54,086 nt of DNA from JABWBD01 sp040768665 (GCA_040768665.1 JAXGMN010000072.1:1-54086), one strand, 5' to 3'; positions 36,243 through 45,109 are shown, numbered from the stretch's first letter. Notes: generated by a model not told the origin, from the sequence alone. Translations and numbers: made by a program.

Positions 36243-37283
36243 GTGCAATCTACTCAACAACAGCACGCCAATCGGTGCAATTTCAGTTCCATGATCGGAC
36301 GTTCCGAAGTAATGCTCGACATTTTTGATCAAATCGAGCGCGTTGCCGGAACGGACGCCACGGTGCTCATCACCGGCGAATCCGGCACGGGAAAGGAGCT
36401 GGTCGCCCGCGCGATCCATGACTACAGCAATCGGGCCGAGGGCCCGTATTCGGCGATCAATATGGCAGCAGTGCCCGAGACGCTTGTAGAAAGCGAGTTG
36501 TTCGGCCATACGAAGGGCTCCTTTACGGGGGCGGGAACCGACCGGCCGGGCCGATTCGAGGCCTGCAACGGCGGAACGCTGTTTGTCGACGAGATCGGCG
36601 ATCTTGAACTGACCTCCCAGGCAAAGCTCCTGCGGGTCCTCGAGGATCACCGGATCACGCCGATCGGGTCCAACGACACCAAGCAGGTCGACGTCCGGGT
36701 GCTCGCCGCGACCAGCCGAAATCTCACGGAGATGGTTCGCGAGGGCAAATTCCGCGAAGATCTCTACTATCGTTTGAATGTGGTGGCACTCTGGCTGGCG
36801 CCGCTTCGCAACCGGCGAGAAGATATTCCGTTGCTGGTCCGCCATTTCCTCGAGGAGAGCTGCCAGGCGAATCACCGCGAGTTGTGCGAACCGGACGAGC
36901 AACTCTGGCAGTTTCTCGAAACCTACCACTGGCCGGGAAATATCCGACAGCTTCGCAACTGTGTCGAGAGCATGGTCGTTCTCGGCAAGGACTCGACGCT
37001 CACCGTCGACGACCTTCCGGCGATGGTCCGTTCGGCGCCGCGCGACCCGGAATCGCTGTTCAAGATTCCCAGGGGCTACACGCTTGAAGATATCGAGCGC
37101 GTCGTCGTACGACAGACCCTGCGGCGGTTTGGCGGCAAACGGACTGAGGCGGCCCGATCGCTGGGCATCTCGGTGCGCACCCTGCAACGGAAGCTCAAAC
37201 GGTGGGAAGGCGACGAGGAGTTCGAAGGTGCGAATGAGGCCTTTTCCGGAAATGGGCACCAGGCGTTCGCGACGAGCAGCTAA
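36243..37283 (+). CDS. Sigma-54 enhancer-binding protein without receiver domain
   Basis: A 346-aa AAA+ activator. The GTG at 36243 is preceded by AGGAGG with 7-nt spacing and begins just before the AAA+ domain; the frame extends back to 36093 but without a better signal. Walker A is GESGTGKE, and the sigma-54 contact loop reads GSFTGA (Ser for the usual Ala). Walker B is GGTLFVDEIGDL, followed by R-finger region FREDLYYRLNV and WPGNIRQLRN. A Fis-type HTH closes the protein (FGGKRTEAARSLGISVRTLQ). With only about 20 residues before the AAA+ core it lacks a sensory domain, so control probably comes from expression level or a partner. Confidence 0.92.
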   Translation: MQSTQQQHANRCNFSSMIGRSEVMLDIFDQIERVAGTDATVLITGESGTGKELVARAIHDYSNRAEGPYSAINMAAVPETLVESELFGHTKGSFTGAGTDRPGRFEACNGGTLFVDEIGDLELTSQAKLLRVLEDHRITPIGSNDTKQVDVRVLAATSRNLTEMVREGKFREDLYYRLNVVALWLAPLRNRREDIPLLVRHFLEESCQANHRELCEPDEQLWQFLETYHWPGNIRQLRNCVESMVVLGKDSTLTVDDLPAMVRSAPRDPESLFKIPRGYTLEDIERVVVRQTLRRFGGKRTEAARSLGISVRTLQRKLKRWEGDEEFEGANEAFSGNGHQAFATSS

Positions 37284-37303
37284 GCGAGGCAACTCCGGGG
37301 GGA

Positions 37304-37345
37304 AGCGGCTGCCGGCAGGTTCCTGTCGGCAGCCGCTTTCGTTTT
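37304..37345 (+). terminator. Rho-independent terminator
   Basis: AGCGGCTGCCG (37304-37314) pairs with CGGCAGCCGCT (37327-37337) and is followed by TTCGTTTT. It lies 20 bp after the sigma-54 activator stop and just inside the convergent small membrane gene's 3' side. Confidence 0.85.
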
Positions 37346-37367
37346 ATGAGAAGAAAAACGTTCAGCG

Positions 37368-37970
37368 TCAGCGGTTTTCGCGCAGACTCAGGATCAGTTC
37401 CACCTCGCCCACCGGGCTGCCGACGCGTCGGGCGATTTCCGACGGCGGATAACCGTAATCGGACAGCATGTAGATCTCCTGGTAGCGAGCTTCTTTGGAG
37501 GTGTGCGGCGGATCAGGCGGGGCGGTGTCTGGCAAAGGCTTGCTGCCGCTGGTGCGGAGCGAGTGGACCTGGTTGGCTGTCGGAGGCTCGCCGGGGCGGC
37601 GATCGGGTGCCGCGTTAACGCCCTGGAGCTCGTCCGGGTCAAGAGCGGCCTCCAGTCTCGCCGCGGCCCGATCGGCCTCGCGGATCAGATGCTCGAGGGC
37701 CGCCATCTTGCTGTCTAATTGCGCTGAAAGGTCGCGTGCCGTGTCGTGCATGGAGACTTCCCACGCCACCATCTCGGGCGGCGCACCGAAGCGATGCGCG
37801 GGCGTCTCCTGCTGCGGTCGCGGTGTATGGACCAACGGCGGCTGGGCGGAACTTTGGCGGGAGAAGTGCCGCTGGGTCCGCATGAGCAGCAGCCCGATCG
37901 TGATCATCATCGCCATGAGAAAGAACAGGGTCGGCAGCCCTGTTTCGGCCAGTAGCAGCGTACGTTCCAT
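37368..37970 (-). CDS. Single-pass membrane protein with C-terminal helix-turn-helix-like motif
   Basis: A 200-aa protein starting at ATG 37970 (MERTLLLAETGLPTLFFLMA). The first 35 residues hold one transmembrane helix. A coiled segment with ADRAAARLEAALD (about residues 95-107) follows, then a Pro-rich linker. The tail YQEIYMLSDYGYPPSEIARR (about 170-190) with VGSPVGEVELILSL resembles the HTH-like C-terminal module of DUF6115-type proteins. Its start follows the larC stop by 5 bp on the same strand, so it is likely translated from the same message. I cannot give a function. Confidence 0.65.
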   Translation of the reverse strand: MERTLLLAETGLPTLFFLMAMMITIGLLLMRTQRHFSRQSSAQPPLVHTPRPQQETPAHRFGAPPEMVAWEVSMHDTARDLSAQLDSKMAALEHLIREADRAAARLEAALDPDELQGVNAAPDRRPGEPPTANQVHSLRTSGSKPLPDTAPPDPPHTSKEARYQEIYMLSDYGYPPSEIARRVGSPVGEVELILSLRENR

Positions 37971-37975
37971 GGGAC

Positions 37976-39136
37976 TCAAGCTCGAAATGCTTTCAGAGCC
38001 GCCTCGTAGACCGAGCGGAGCGGCACGCGGTGCTCCGCGGCGATCCGGCGGCAGGACTCGAACTCGGGCGAGAAGTGCGGCACTCCGCCGGTCCATCCAA
38101 CTTTGCCGTCAACCGGTCCCCACGACGTCTGCACCTGGTGTGGTTCGCGTCGGAGCACGTGCCGGTCGGCGGCCCACCGCCGAATGCCCAGCGTGGTCGT
38201 TTCTTCGAACAGGATCGCTTCGAAGCGGTCCACCTCGTTTGCCGGACAGAGCACGGAGACCTTGACGCCGGGCCGGTTCTTTTTCATTTGGATGGGCGTC
38301 GTGTAGACGTCGAGCGCGCCGGCGTCGAGCAGGCGGCCGATGCAGTAGCCGATGACTTCCCCGCTGATGTCGTCCAGGTTGGTCTCGAGGACCCAGACCT
38401 GGTCGGTCGCCGGGACCTCCGCCGTTTCACCGAGCAGCATCCGCAGCAGGTTGGGCTGGGACTCGAGTTCCCGTTGGCCGGCGCCGTATCCGATCCGATC
38501 GATCTTCATGGCCGGCACGGGCCCAAAGGATTCGACCAGCGTTGCCAGGATCGCGGCACCCGTGGGAGTCGTCAGCTCGAAGGGCACGGCGGATTCCGCC
38601 AAGGGGATTCCGATGAGCAGCTCGGCGGTTGCGGGGGCAGGGACACTGCACTCGCCGTGGGCGATCCGGATCTTGCCGCAACCGGTCGGCACGGGCGAGG
38701 CGACGATCCGATCGACACCCAGCAGGTCCCACCCGACGGCCGACCCGACGATGTCGGCAATCGAATCGGCGGCTCCGACCTCGTGGAAATGCACTTTCTC
38801 GATCGTCGTTCCATGGACCTTCGCTTCCGCCTCGGCCAGCCGCGAGAAGATCTTTTTGGCGAGCGATTTCTGACGGTCGGTCAGCCGGCTGCCGTCGATC
38901 ATGTCCGTGATGTGGTGCAGGTGACGGTGCGTATGCTCCGGCTCGTACTCGACCTTGATCTGCGTTGCGCGGAACCCTTTCTTCTTGACCTGCTCGCTCA
39001 GCAGCCGGCAGCCGGGCAAGCCGAGCGATGCGATCGCGTCGTTGAGCACTGCAAGTTCCACCCCCGCGTCGACGAGGGCTCCCAGCATCATGTCACCGCT
39101 GATGCCGGACGCACAATCCAGATAGGCTACTTTCAT
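37976..39136 (-). CDS. larC: Nickel-pincer cofactor cyclometallase
   Basis: A 386-aa LarC (former DUF111). The start MKVAYLDCASGISGDMMLGA is diagnostic. The His-rich stretch EPEHTHRHLHHI, then KVHFHEVGAADSIADIVG, VLETNLDDISGEVIGY and PGVKVSVLCP follow. The length equals the full-length LarC1-LarC2 protein in one frame, without the ribosomal frameshift used in some lactobacilli. LarC inserts nickel into the pyridinium-dithiocarboxylate mononucleotide to make the NPN cofactor of lactate racemase and related enzymes. No larB, larE or larA homologue is in the window, so the consumer enzyme must be encoded elsewhere. Confidence 0.95.
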   Translation of the reverse strand: MKVAYLDCASGISGDMMLGALVDAGVELAVLNDAIASLGLPGCRLLSEQVKKKGFRATQIKVEYEPEHTHRHLHHITDMIDGSRLTDRQKSLAKKIFSRLAEAEAKVHGTTIEKVHFHEVGAADSIADIVGSAVGWDLLGVDRIVASPVPTGCGKIRIAHGECSVPAPATAELLIGIPLAESAVPFELTTPTGAAILATLVESFGPVPAMKIDRIGYGAGQRELESQPNLLRMLLGETAEVPATDQVWVLETNLDDISGEVIGYCIGRLLDAGALDVYTTPIQMKKNRPGVKVSVLCPANEVDRFEAILFEETTTLGIRRWAADRHVLRREPHQVQTSWGPVDGKVGWTGGVPHFSPEFESCRRIAAEHRVPLRSVYEAALKAFRA

Positions 39137-39441
39137 CGTGTCACAAGGTGTGAGGCAGGAGGTTCGTGGGCGAGTGGTAGAGGATCACATCCCATCAGCC
39201 CGGCTGCCTTGGAGCAGCCGGGCTGATAGACGGGCAAGTCTTCATTATTTGCCGCTGACGTTCGCGGACTACGTGCTGCCTATTGTGCCAGTTTCCCCAG
39301 TTCCACGCGAGGGCAAACCGGTCTGGCGAGCCCGGCGGCCTGCAGGAGGAGATTCCGCTTCCAATTCGGTCTTGTCCTCAGGCATGGCACCGGGGGATAA
39401 TGCCGGCCCGTGGCAACCGCCCCACCCGTATGAGGATCGAC
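39137..39441. other. Gap upstream of larC
   Basis: 305 bp separating the divergent larC and methyltransferase genes. It includes the inverted repeat 39194-39227. No other feature is recognised. Confidence 0.5.
39194..39227. repeat. CAGCCCGGCTGC inverted repeat
   Basis: ATCAGCCCGGCTGC at 39194-39207 is inverted at about 39214-39227 with a short CTTGGA loop. The core is the same as in the perfect palindrome at 33947-33976, pointing to a small dispersed palindrome family. Confidence 0.75.
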
Positions 39442-40323
39442 ATGCACCCGGCGACTGTGGGATCCATCGAGAGGAGCGAAACAGCCGATGCGGCCGTTTT
39501 TGCGGCGCCGCCGGACGGCAATCGGCCATGCCCGTTGTGCGGCCGGCCGACGGGCCGGATGTTGCGGACGGTTTACTCCGCAAAGGGCTCGGCCGGACGA
39601 TGGAGCCTCGTCCAGTGCCCGGACTGCGAGATGGTCTACCTCGGCGAACGCCTGTCGTACGAAGTCCAGGCCGCCCAGCACGATTGGCCCCGGTCACGAC
39701 GTCGGGAAGCCGAGCGGCGGGATCGGGAGCAACCGGTCTCGCGGGCGGCCGGACGGCTGGTCGGCCTGCTCAAGCGGTGGCGAAAACCGAAGGCCCGGAT
39801 GGTCCGAATGGTCTTGCGGCACGTACGGACCGGGCGGGTCTGCGACTTGGGCTGCGGCACGGGACGATTGCTGAAGGAATTGGCTCGGACGTTTGACGTG
39901 GCGGGCGTGGAGATCTCGGCCTCTTCGGCCGACGCGGCCCGCCGACTGGTGCCCCACGCCGAGATCGTGGTCGGTCCGGTCGCCGCCGGCCTGCCGCCCG
40001 GCGACTTCGACGTGGTCACCATGTCGAGCTACCTGGAACACGAGCAGGAGCCGCGGGCGGTGCTCTCGCTGGTGCATTCGGCACTTCGGCCGGGCGGGGT
40101 GCTGGTCGTGAAGGTGCCCAACTACGGTTGCTGGAACCGTCGGCCTGGGCGGCCCACGCTGGTGTGGATTCCGTTTTCCCGACCATTGCAACTATTTCAC
40201 TGCGACGACGCTCGACCGCCTTTGCCGCAGTACCGGGTTCGCTCCTTGCCCGGCTCTGGCGCGACCGGCTTCCCACCTCCGACAATCTCTACGCCGCCGC
40301 CGCGAGCCGTAGGAGCCTGTTGA
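39442..40323 (+). pseudogene. Class I SAM methyltransferase, frameshifted near the C-terminus
   Basis: ATG 39442 (AGGA 5-6 nt upstream) opens a frame with an N-terminal zinc finger CPLCGRPTG...CPDCEMVYLGE. A Rossmann methyltransferase core follows: motif I VCDLGCGTGRLLKEL (about residue 133) and GGVLVVKVPNYGCWNR. After about 40140 the family sequence continues in the next frame (RWCGFRFPDHCNYFTATTLD, then RLCRSTGF). Near 40239 it moves to the third (LWRDRLPTSDNLYAAA). A one-arm remnant of the GGGGACAGGCACC palindrome family follows directly at 40314. It belongs to the Methyltransf_11/23-type enzymes found in cell-surface sugar clusters; the substrate is unknown. The damage may be real decay or two base-calling errors. 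Confidence 0.75.
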
Positions 40324-40347
40324 AAAAGGGGCAGGCACCGCAATACC
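40314..40347 (+). repeat. Single arm of the CTGCTGAA/GGACAGGCACC repeat
   Basis: CCTGTTGAAAAAGGGGCAGG and following bases match the left arm of 15866-15957 and 33303-33394. No right arm is seen before the FAD oxidoreductase 3' end at 40422. It directly abuts the disrupted methyltransferase C-terminus. Confidence 0.7.
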
Positions 40348-40421
40348 TCGACAATCTTCGCGCCGCGGCCCGGAAGCCGCAGGTACGCACCATTGCGGGC
40401 GAAGCAGGTGCGGCGTGCGCG

Positions 40422-42134
40422 TCACAACTCGGCGAGCTTCGACCAGTCGAGCACGAATCCGCTTCGTACGAGGAGCTGCTGAAAATCGGCCAGGGTTCGC
40501 TCGCCGTTTCGAACGCCGCGAGGGCTCAATCCGGTTCTGAGGCAGAACGCGGCCACCGCGCCGGCGGCCTCGCCGATGTTCCACTCGATGGGATGGAGGC
40601 GGTAGGCGCCGTTGGTGATGTGGGTGGTGCCGATGTTCTTGCAGCCGGCCAGGAGGTTTTCCATCCGCCGGGGAATCAAGGCTCCCAGCGGGATCTGGAA
40701 CGGATAGCAGCCGACGTCGAAGTAATTGTCGCCGCCGGTGGTCGGGTGCAGGTCGAGCGCATAGTGTCCGATTCCGACCGAATCGCCGAACGGCCGGGCC
40801 ACAGCCACGTTGCCGATCTTCTCTTCGGCGGCCGTCCGCAGGTGCTGTTCCAGGATGGTGAACTCGGCTTGGATTCGCCGCGATTCGCGGATGTAGGGAT
40901 ATTTCGCCAGGCCGTCCTCGGTGCCCACTGTGTCTTTGGACAGCCTCAGCCCCGGCCAGCCGTTCTTGCCGTCCGGCCGGGGTGCCTCGGTCTGAAGCCA
41001 GTACAACAACGAGAGACTCAACTGGCGGGCCCCTTCGCGGTGTTTCGCCTGTTCTTCCGGACTGTTTTCGAAGAGGTTGCCGAGCAGGTAATCGTTCTGC
41101 GGCCAGTTGACGATCGTGATGTCGCTCGGGAAACGTCCGGGAGCGAAGTTCTCGCGGTGGATAATACGGCGGTAGTGCCAAAGATTGAGCGTCTTCGTGC
41201 GATGATCGGCAAACGCCGGATCCGGCGGCACGAAGGAAAGCTCCAGCGGCTTTCCCGAAGAAGGGTGCGTGTACCAAAGCGTCAGCAGCCGGTCCGGCCA
41301 CGGGGGTTGAAGCTCCGGGCGATATCGCCGCCAGAAGTCGTAATCGGCCGGGCGGTCGATCGTGTGGTCCTCGCCGGGCAGGTACTCGAGGGCGTAGCAC
41401 CACGTGCAGGCCTGCATGTTCGCCGGCCGGGGCTCCTCTGCGGCGTTCGGTTCGCCGGTCTGGGCCTTCGATTCCGAGCCGGTGACGTACTCGGCGCCGG
41501 ACAGGGGCAACAGGTCGCCCATCTCGGAGGCATCGATGAAGTACTTCGCCCGCGCCGTGAACTCCCGGCCCTCGAGATCGCGAAAATGAACGGCACGGAT
41601 GCGGTCGCCGGCAACGTCGGCCCGGACCGGGACGGCGCCGAGCCGGATCGAGAGCCGCCCGGCGTCAGCGGCGGGTGCAAGCATTTGATCGAGCACGGCC
41701 AATGCCACGCGAGGCTCGTGGCACAACCGGGAGACGGAGCCGTCTCCGGGGTCGAGGTGTTGGCGGGCTCTCGCCTCCGGCGTGAGCGGGTAATGATCCC
41801 GATAGTACTGCCGCACATTTTCACGAAAACGACGGTAGCTCGCGGTGGCTCCAAACGATTCGATCCAACGGTTTTCGTCGGGCGGGACGGCCTGCTGCGT
41901 CAACTGGCCGCCGATCCAATCCGTGGGCTCGGTCATGAGCACGCGGGCCCCAAGTCCGCTGGCCGCCATCGCGGCGGCACAGCCGCCGAGCCCGCCGCCG
42001 ATGATGACGACGTCGGTCTCGAGTTCGTCCGCGGCAGCGGTGCGGTCCGGCCCTGGCTGGGCCGAAAGGATCGACGGATACCAGCAGGCCGCGGCGGCCA
42101 GGCCGGTACGGCGGAGAAATTCACGGCGGTTCAT
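40422..42134 (-). CDS. Tat-exported FAD-dependent oxidoreductase
   Basis: A 570-aa protein. The N-terminus MNRREFLRRTGLAAAACWYP has a twin-arginine motif (RREFLR) and hydrophobic core, so Tat export is likely. A Rossmann dinucleotide site follows: DVVIIGGGLGGCAAAMAAS (about residues 41-59). The rest matches FAD_oxidored (PF12831) proteins of planctomycetes, with FIDASEMGDLLPLSGAEYVT and the C-terminal NLLAGCKNIGTTHITNGAYR, then HPIEWNIGEAAGAVAAFCL. These enzymes probably oxidise an exported carbohydrate or related substrate, but the substrate is unknown. ATG 42134 is well placed. Confidence 0.9.
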   Translation of the reverse strand: MNRREFLRRTGLAAAACWYPSILSAQPGPDRTAAADELETDVVIIGGGLGGCAAAMAASGLGARVLMTEPTDWIGGQLTQQAVPPDENRWIESFGATASYRRFRENVRQYYRDHYPLTPEARARQHLDPGDGSVSRLCHEPRVALAVLDQMLAPAADAGRLSIRLGAVPVRADVAGDRIRAVHFRDLEGREFTARAKYFIDASEMGDLLPLSGAEYVTGSESKAQTGEPNAAEEPRPANMQACTWCYALEYLPGEDHTIDRPADYDFWRRYRPELQPPWPDRLLTLWYTHPSSGKPLELSFVPPDPAFADHRTKTLNLWHYRRIIHRENFAPGRFPSDITIVNWPQNDYLLGNLFENSPEEQAKHREGARQLSLSLLYWLQTEAPRPDGKNGWPGLRLSKDTVGTEDGLAKYPYIRESRRIQAEFTILEQHLRTAAEEKIGNVAVARPFGDSVGIGHYALDLHPTTGGDNYFDVGCYPFQIPLGALIPRRMENLLAGCKNIGTTHITNGAYRLHPIEWNIGEAAGAVAAFCLRTGLSPRGVRNGERTLADFQQLLVRSGFVLDWSKLAEL

Positions 42135-42652
42135 GGGCGGCGAATCTTGCGAGGATCTCGATCGAGTCGGGCGACCGCGTCAGTATACCACAAGGCCGGG
42201 ATGCGGGCGCAAGATTGCTGCGGATCCACGTGGCTCGGGCTGGCAACAGGGCAAGAGGAACGGGGTCATTGGTTTTGGAGGCGGCACAAAAAAGAACCCG
42301 TCGGCTGAGCCGGGCGCTGCGGTTGGAAAGCTTGAGAGAGGAGAAAGAACGGCGGCAGTGCAGATGCTATGCGTTGGAAACCACGAAACAATCGCACGCT
42401 GATTGAGAGCCGCGTGGCGGCAGGCTATATTGAACGCGTCGCACGGTGGGCCGCGACCGGGCAGCGGGTGTTTCCGCCGCGCTTTCAGTCGCGGAACGTC
42501 GCCACCTCCTGCATGGTTCAGCGGCGGCGTTTATCCCAAAACCTCGCGACGAGAAGGGGACAGGCACGTTTTGCTCCGAAGACTCCGCAAAATGAGCCAG
42601 TCCCCGGCGGTTTTGGGACAGGCTCTAAGCATCCAGAAGAGGAATCCCAACG
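42135..42652. other. Gap with one palindromic repeat
   Basis: 518 bp between the divergent FAD oxidoreductase and the second sulfatase. Contains the repeat at 42534-42618. The rest shows short reading frames without credible starts or family resemblance. Confidence 0.55.
42534..42618. repeat. TCCCAAAACC/GGGGACAGGCAC palindrome, copy A
   Basis: Outer arms TCCCAAAACC and GGTTTTGGGA enclose GGGGACAGGCACGTTTTGC and GCAAAATGAGCCAGTCCCC, forming a nested hairpin of 85 bp. A left-truncated relative lies at 47133-47202. It ends 34 bp before the sulfatase start. Confidence 0.85.
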
Positions 42653-44197
42653 ATGATGAACCGGTGCAATGTACTGAAAATGCTGGGAGCCGTAGCGGGC
42701 TTGCTCGCGCTGGCTCCACCGATGGTGGCCGCGGAATCCGTAAAGGCACGGCCGAATTTCATCTTCATCCTGACCGATGACCAAGGCTGGGCCGAATCCG
42801 GTGTCCCGATGCATCCGGACATCAAGGATTCCTGTTGCCCGTATCTTTCCACGCCGAATTTGGAGCGGTTGGCCGAGGCGGGGATGCGGTTCTCCAGCGG
42901 TTACTCGCCGGGGCCGCTGTGCACGCCGACGCGGCGCTGTGTGCTGAGCGGAAAGAGCACCGCTCGCAACCGCGGCTCGGAGTTCAAGAGCAATTTTTAC
43001 GATCCGAGCCGGCACCTCACCATCCCCAAGGCGCTGAAAACGGTCGACCCGGCCTACCGCTGCGCACACTTCGGCAAATGGGGCGAGAACATGGAAGCCA
43101 CCCCGGAGCAGTGCGGCTATGACGAGAGCGACGGCGATACCGGCAACCGGACCGGCAACGGCAACGTGGACTGGAAGCAAGGGGGAGAGCAGTTCTCGCC
43201 GCAAGAGGATCCCAAGCTGATCACCAGCATGACCGGCCGGGCGATCGACTTCATCACACGCCATGCCAAGGAAAACCGCCCCTTCTATATGCAGGTCAGC
43301 CACTACGCCTCGCATTTGCAGATCCAGGCGCGTCCGGAAACCGTGGAAAAGTACAAGAAGAAGGGCCCGCCGCCGCGGACCTTCCCACCGGAGTGGGCGG
43401 CCATGACCGAGGATATGGATACCGGCATCGGCAAGCTGCTCGACAAAATCGATGAGCTTGGCCTGGCAGGCAGCACTTACGTCTTCATGAGCGCGGATAA
43501 CGGCGGCAGCCCTTACGGTCGCAACAACGCGCTCTATCTCAAGATGCTCAACGTGGGCGGCCCGGGAGGCAAGACGCAGGCCGCTTCGAACGCCCCGGCG
43601 ACCAACCCCAACGCCGCTCCCGGCGCCCTGCCGGACAACTACCCGCTGCGAGGCGCGAAGCAGTGGCTCTATGAGGGCGGCATCCGCGTGCCGTTCATGG
43701 CGCGCGGGCCGGGAATCAAGGCGAACTGCTGGTGCCACCAGCCGGTGTCGCACTACGACCTGCTGCCGACGATGGTCGACCTGGCCGGCGGCAAGTTCCC
43801 GCTGGCCGAGGAGATCGACGGCGGCAGCCTGCGCCAGGTGCTGAAAAACGAGGGCAAAGGCGAGGTCCAGCGCGCGCTGGACGGCCTGGTGTTTCATCGC
43901 CCGAACCGCGGCCAGTCGGCCTACCGCTTGGGCGACTGGAAACTGGTCATCACCTGGGGCGCGGACGACCAACCGGTCAAGAAAGAGCTGTTCGACTTGT
44001 CGAAGGACATCAGCGAGCAGAACAACCTGGCCGAATCGCAGCCCGAAAAAACGACGGCCATGTGGGCCACCTTGAGTAAGTATCTCAAGGACGTGAACGC
44101 CGAAACGGTCGCTGATTTTGGCCGTGTCGGCAAAAAGAAGAGACCAACCGCCAAAACGAGCCCGGGACAAAAGGCACGCACGAAAAAGCAAGGTTGA
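42653..44197 (+). CDS. Sulfatase (formylglycine-dependent), exported
   Basis: A 514-aa type I sulfatase. The signal peptide is about 27 residues (core MLGAVAGLLALAPPMVAA). RPNFIFILTDDQGWAESGV starts the catalytic domain with its metal Asp pair. LCTPTR (Cys90) is the C-x-P-x-R formylglycine motif. YVFMSADNGGSPYG and LRGAKQWLYEGGIRVPFMAR are conserved later. The C-terminus is Lys-rich and likely disordered. Two ATGs in tandem start it at 42653 or 42656, after AGAGGAA. It shares little sequence with the sulfatase at 11892 beyond family motifs, so the substrates probably differ. It lies divergent from the Tat FAD oxidoreductase. Confidence 0.93.
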   Translation: MMNRCNVLKMLGAVAGLLALAPPMVAAESVKARPNFIFILTDDQGWAESGVPMHPDIKDSCCPYLSTPNLERLAEAGMRFSSGYSPGPLCTPTRRCVLSGKSTARNRGSEFKSNFYDPSRHLTIPKALKTVDPAYRCAHFGKWGENMEATPEQCGYDESDGDTGNRTGNGNVDWKQGGEQFSPQEDPKLITSMTGRAIDFITRHAKENRPFYMQVSHYASHLQIQARPETVEKYKKKGPPPRTFPPEWAAMTEDMDTGIGKLLDKIDELGLAGSTYVFMSADNGGSPYGRNNALYLKMLNVGGPGGKTQAASNAPATNPNAAPGALPDNYPLRGAKQWLYEGGIRVPFMARGPGIKANCWCHQPVSHYDLLPTMVDLAGGKFPLAEEIDGGSLRQVLKNEGKGEVQRALDGLVFHRPNRGQSAYRLGDWKLVITWGADDQPVKKELFDLSKDISEQNNLAESQPEKTTAMWATLSKYLKDVNAETVADFGRVGKKKRPTAKTSPGQKARTKKQG

Positions 44198-44260
44198 GCC
44201 TCGCGCGTTTTGTGACCCGCCGTTTCTGCCTCGCACCTGACTTTGGAGGAGAACCGTGCC

Positions 44261-44503
44261 ATGAACGCCCTGGCCCAGGATCTGGTTAGAACTCTCAGTC
44301 GCTTGGGCAGCGAGACGGCGGCTTTGTTGGAGAGCGCCGTCCGGGATGCTCTGGCCCTGGCCGAGCATCGATCGGCGCTTTTCGAAGCAAGGGATCCGTT
44401 GGGATATCCAGTGGGCTATTTCGAGGCCACGGCGGGCAGCTTCGCCAACGAGCCGCTTGATGCTCCTGCCGACTTGCCTTTGGAAAAGCGCGAGCCCTGG
44501 TAA
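44261..44503 (+). CDS. VapB-like antitoxin (partner of truncated VapC)
   Basis: An 80-aa acidic protein, MNALAQDLVRTLSRLGSETA followed by a helical stretch and DPLGYPVGYFEATAGSFANE. GGAGGAG lies 9 nt before ATG 44261; a TTG upstream at 44243 is less likely. The C-terminal sequence resembles antitoxins encoded just upstream of PIN-domain toxins in planctomycetes. Its stop overlaps the start of the PIN remnant (TAATG), as in true modules. It looks intact. Naming it VapB is inferred from the partner rather than from an AbrB or RHH motif, neither of which I see. Confidence 0.65.
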   Translation: MNALAQDLVRTLSRLGSETAALLESAVRDALALAEHRSALFEARDPLGYPVGYFEATAGSFANEPLDAPADLPLEKREPW

Positions 44504-44598
44504 TGCGCTACCTGGTAGACACCAACGCGTGGATTCACCACCTGAAGCACGTCGGGTCGCCGGTCGAGGCGAAACTCCGCCTGACGCCTGCGTTTTAG
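44503..44598 (+). pseudogene. VapC (PIN-domain) toxin stub
   Basis: A 31-residue frame, MRYLVDTNAWIHHLKHVGSP then VEAKLR, matches the first strand and helix of a VapC PIN ribonuclease, including the first catalytic Asp (LVDTN). It stops at TAG 44598, whereas the family needs about 130 residues with two more acidic clusters. I could not find the remainder in the next 120 bp. The toxin is therefore dead while the antitoxin is intact. Confidence 0.7.
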
Positions 44599-44720
44599 AG
44601 GCCAGAGTCGGTGGCGTAATCGCGATCGTCTGGGGAAACAGGCGGTGGACGTAATTCCCAGGGTTTGACCGGCTTCTGCTGCCTGGATATCCTAATGGAT
44701 GAGGAACGAGGAAGATTAAG

Positions 44721-44978
44721 ATGATGTCAACAACGCAACAAGAACTTGAGAGCTTTACCCAGTTTGCCAAAGCCCGGCTGCGCGGTTGTGGGCCGGAGCC
44801 CTCGCTGGACGAACTGTTTGATCTTTGGCGCATCGAGAACCCGTCTGATGCGGACTACGCAGAAAACGTTGCGGCAATCGGCCGGGCGATTGACGATTTC
44901 CGCAAGGGCGACCGCGGGCGACCCGCGGGCGAACTCACCAGGGAACTCCGAGAGGAATTCGGTGTTCGCGAAGGATGA
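44721..44978 (+). CDS. Antitoxin of a ParE/RelE-type module
   Basis: An 85-aa acidic protein. ATG 44721 has GAGGAAG 6 nt upstream (44724 is an alternative). Sequence DELFDLWRIENPSDADYAEN then VAAIGRAIDDFRKGDRGRPA is typical of antitoxins in planctomycete ParE/RelE pairs. Its stop overlaps the toxin start (ATGA), so the two were co-translated. The gene appears intact, though its toxin is interrupted. Confidence 0.75.
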   Translation: MMSTTQQELESFTQFAKARLRGCGPEPSLDELFDLWRIENPSDADYAENVAAIGRAIDDFRKGDRGRPAGELTRELREEFGVREG

Positions 44979-45109
44979 AATTTACCGTCCACGAACTTGG
45001 CAAGGCGCAGGCGGACATCCGCAGCATCACTCACTGGCTTGCACAGCGCTCCCCCCAGGGCGCCAAAGCCTGGTTGCAGGCTTATGACGAGATGATCCTC
45101 CGTCTCGAG

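Noticed and set aside
37976..39136. Ribosomal frameshift in larC
   Set aside because: The gene is one continuous frame with both LarC1 and LarC2 parts.
40128..42308. Plus-strand frame of 726 codons
   Set aside because: Mostly antisense to the FAD oxidoreductase; only its first 60 or so codons contain the shifted end of the methyltransferase.
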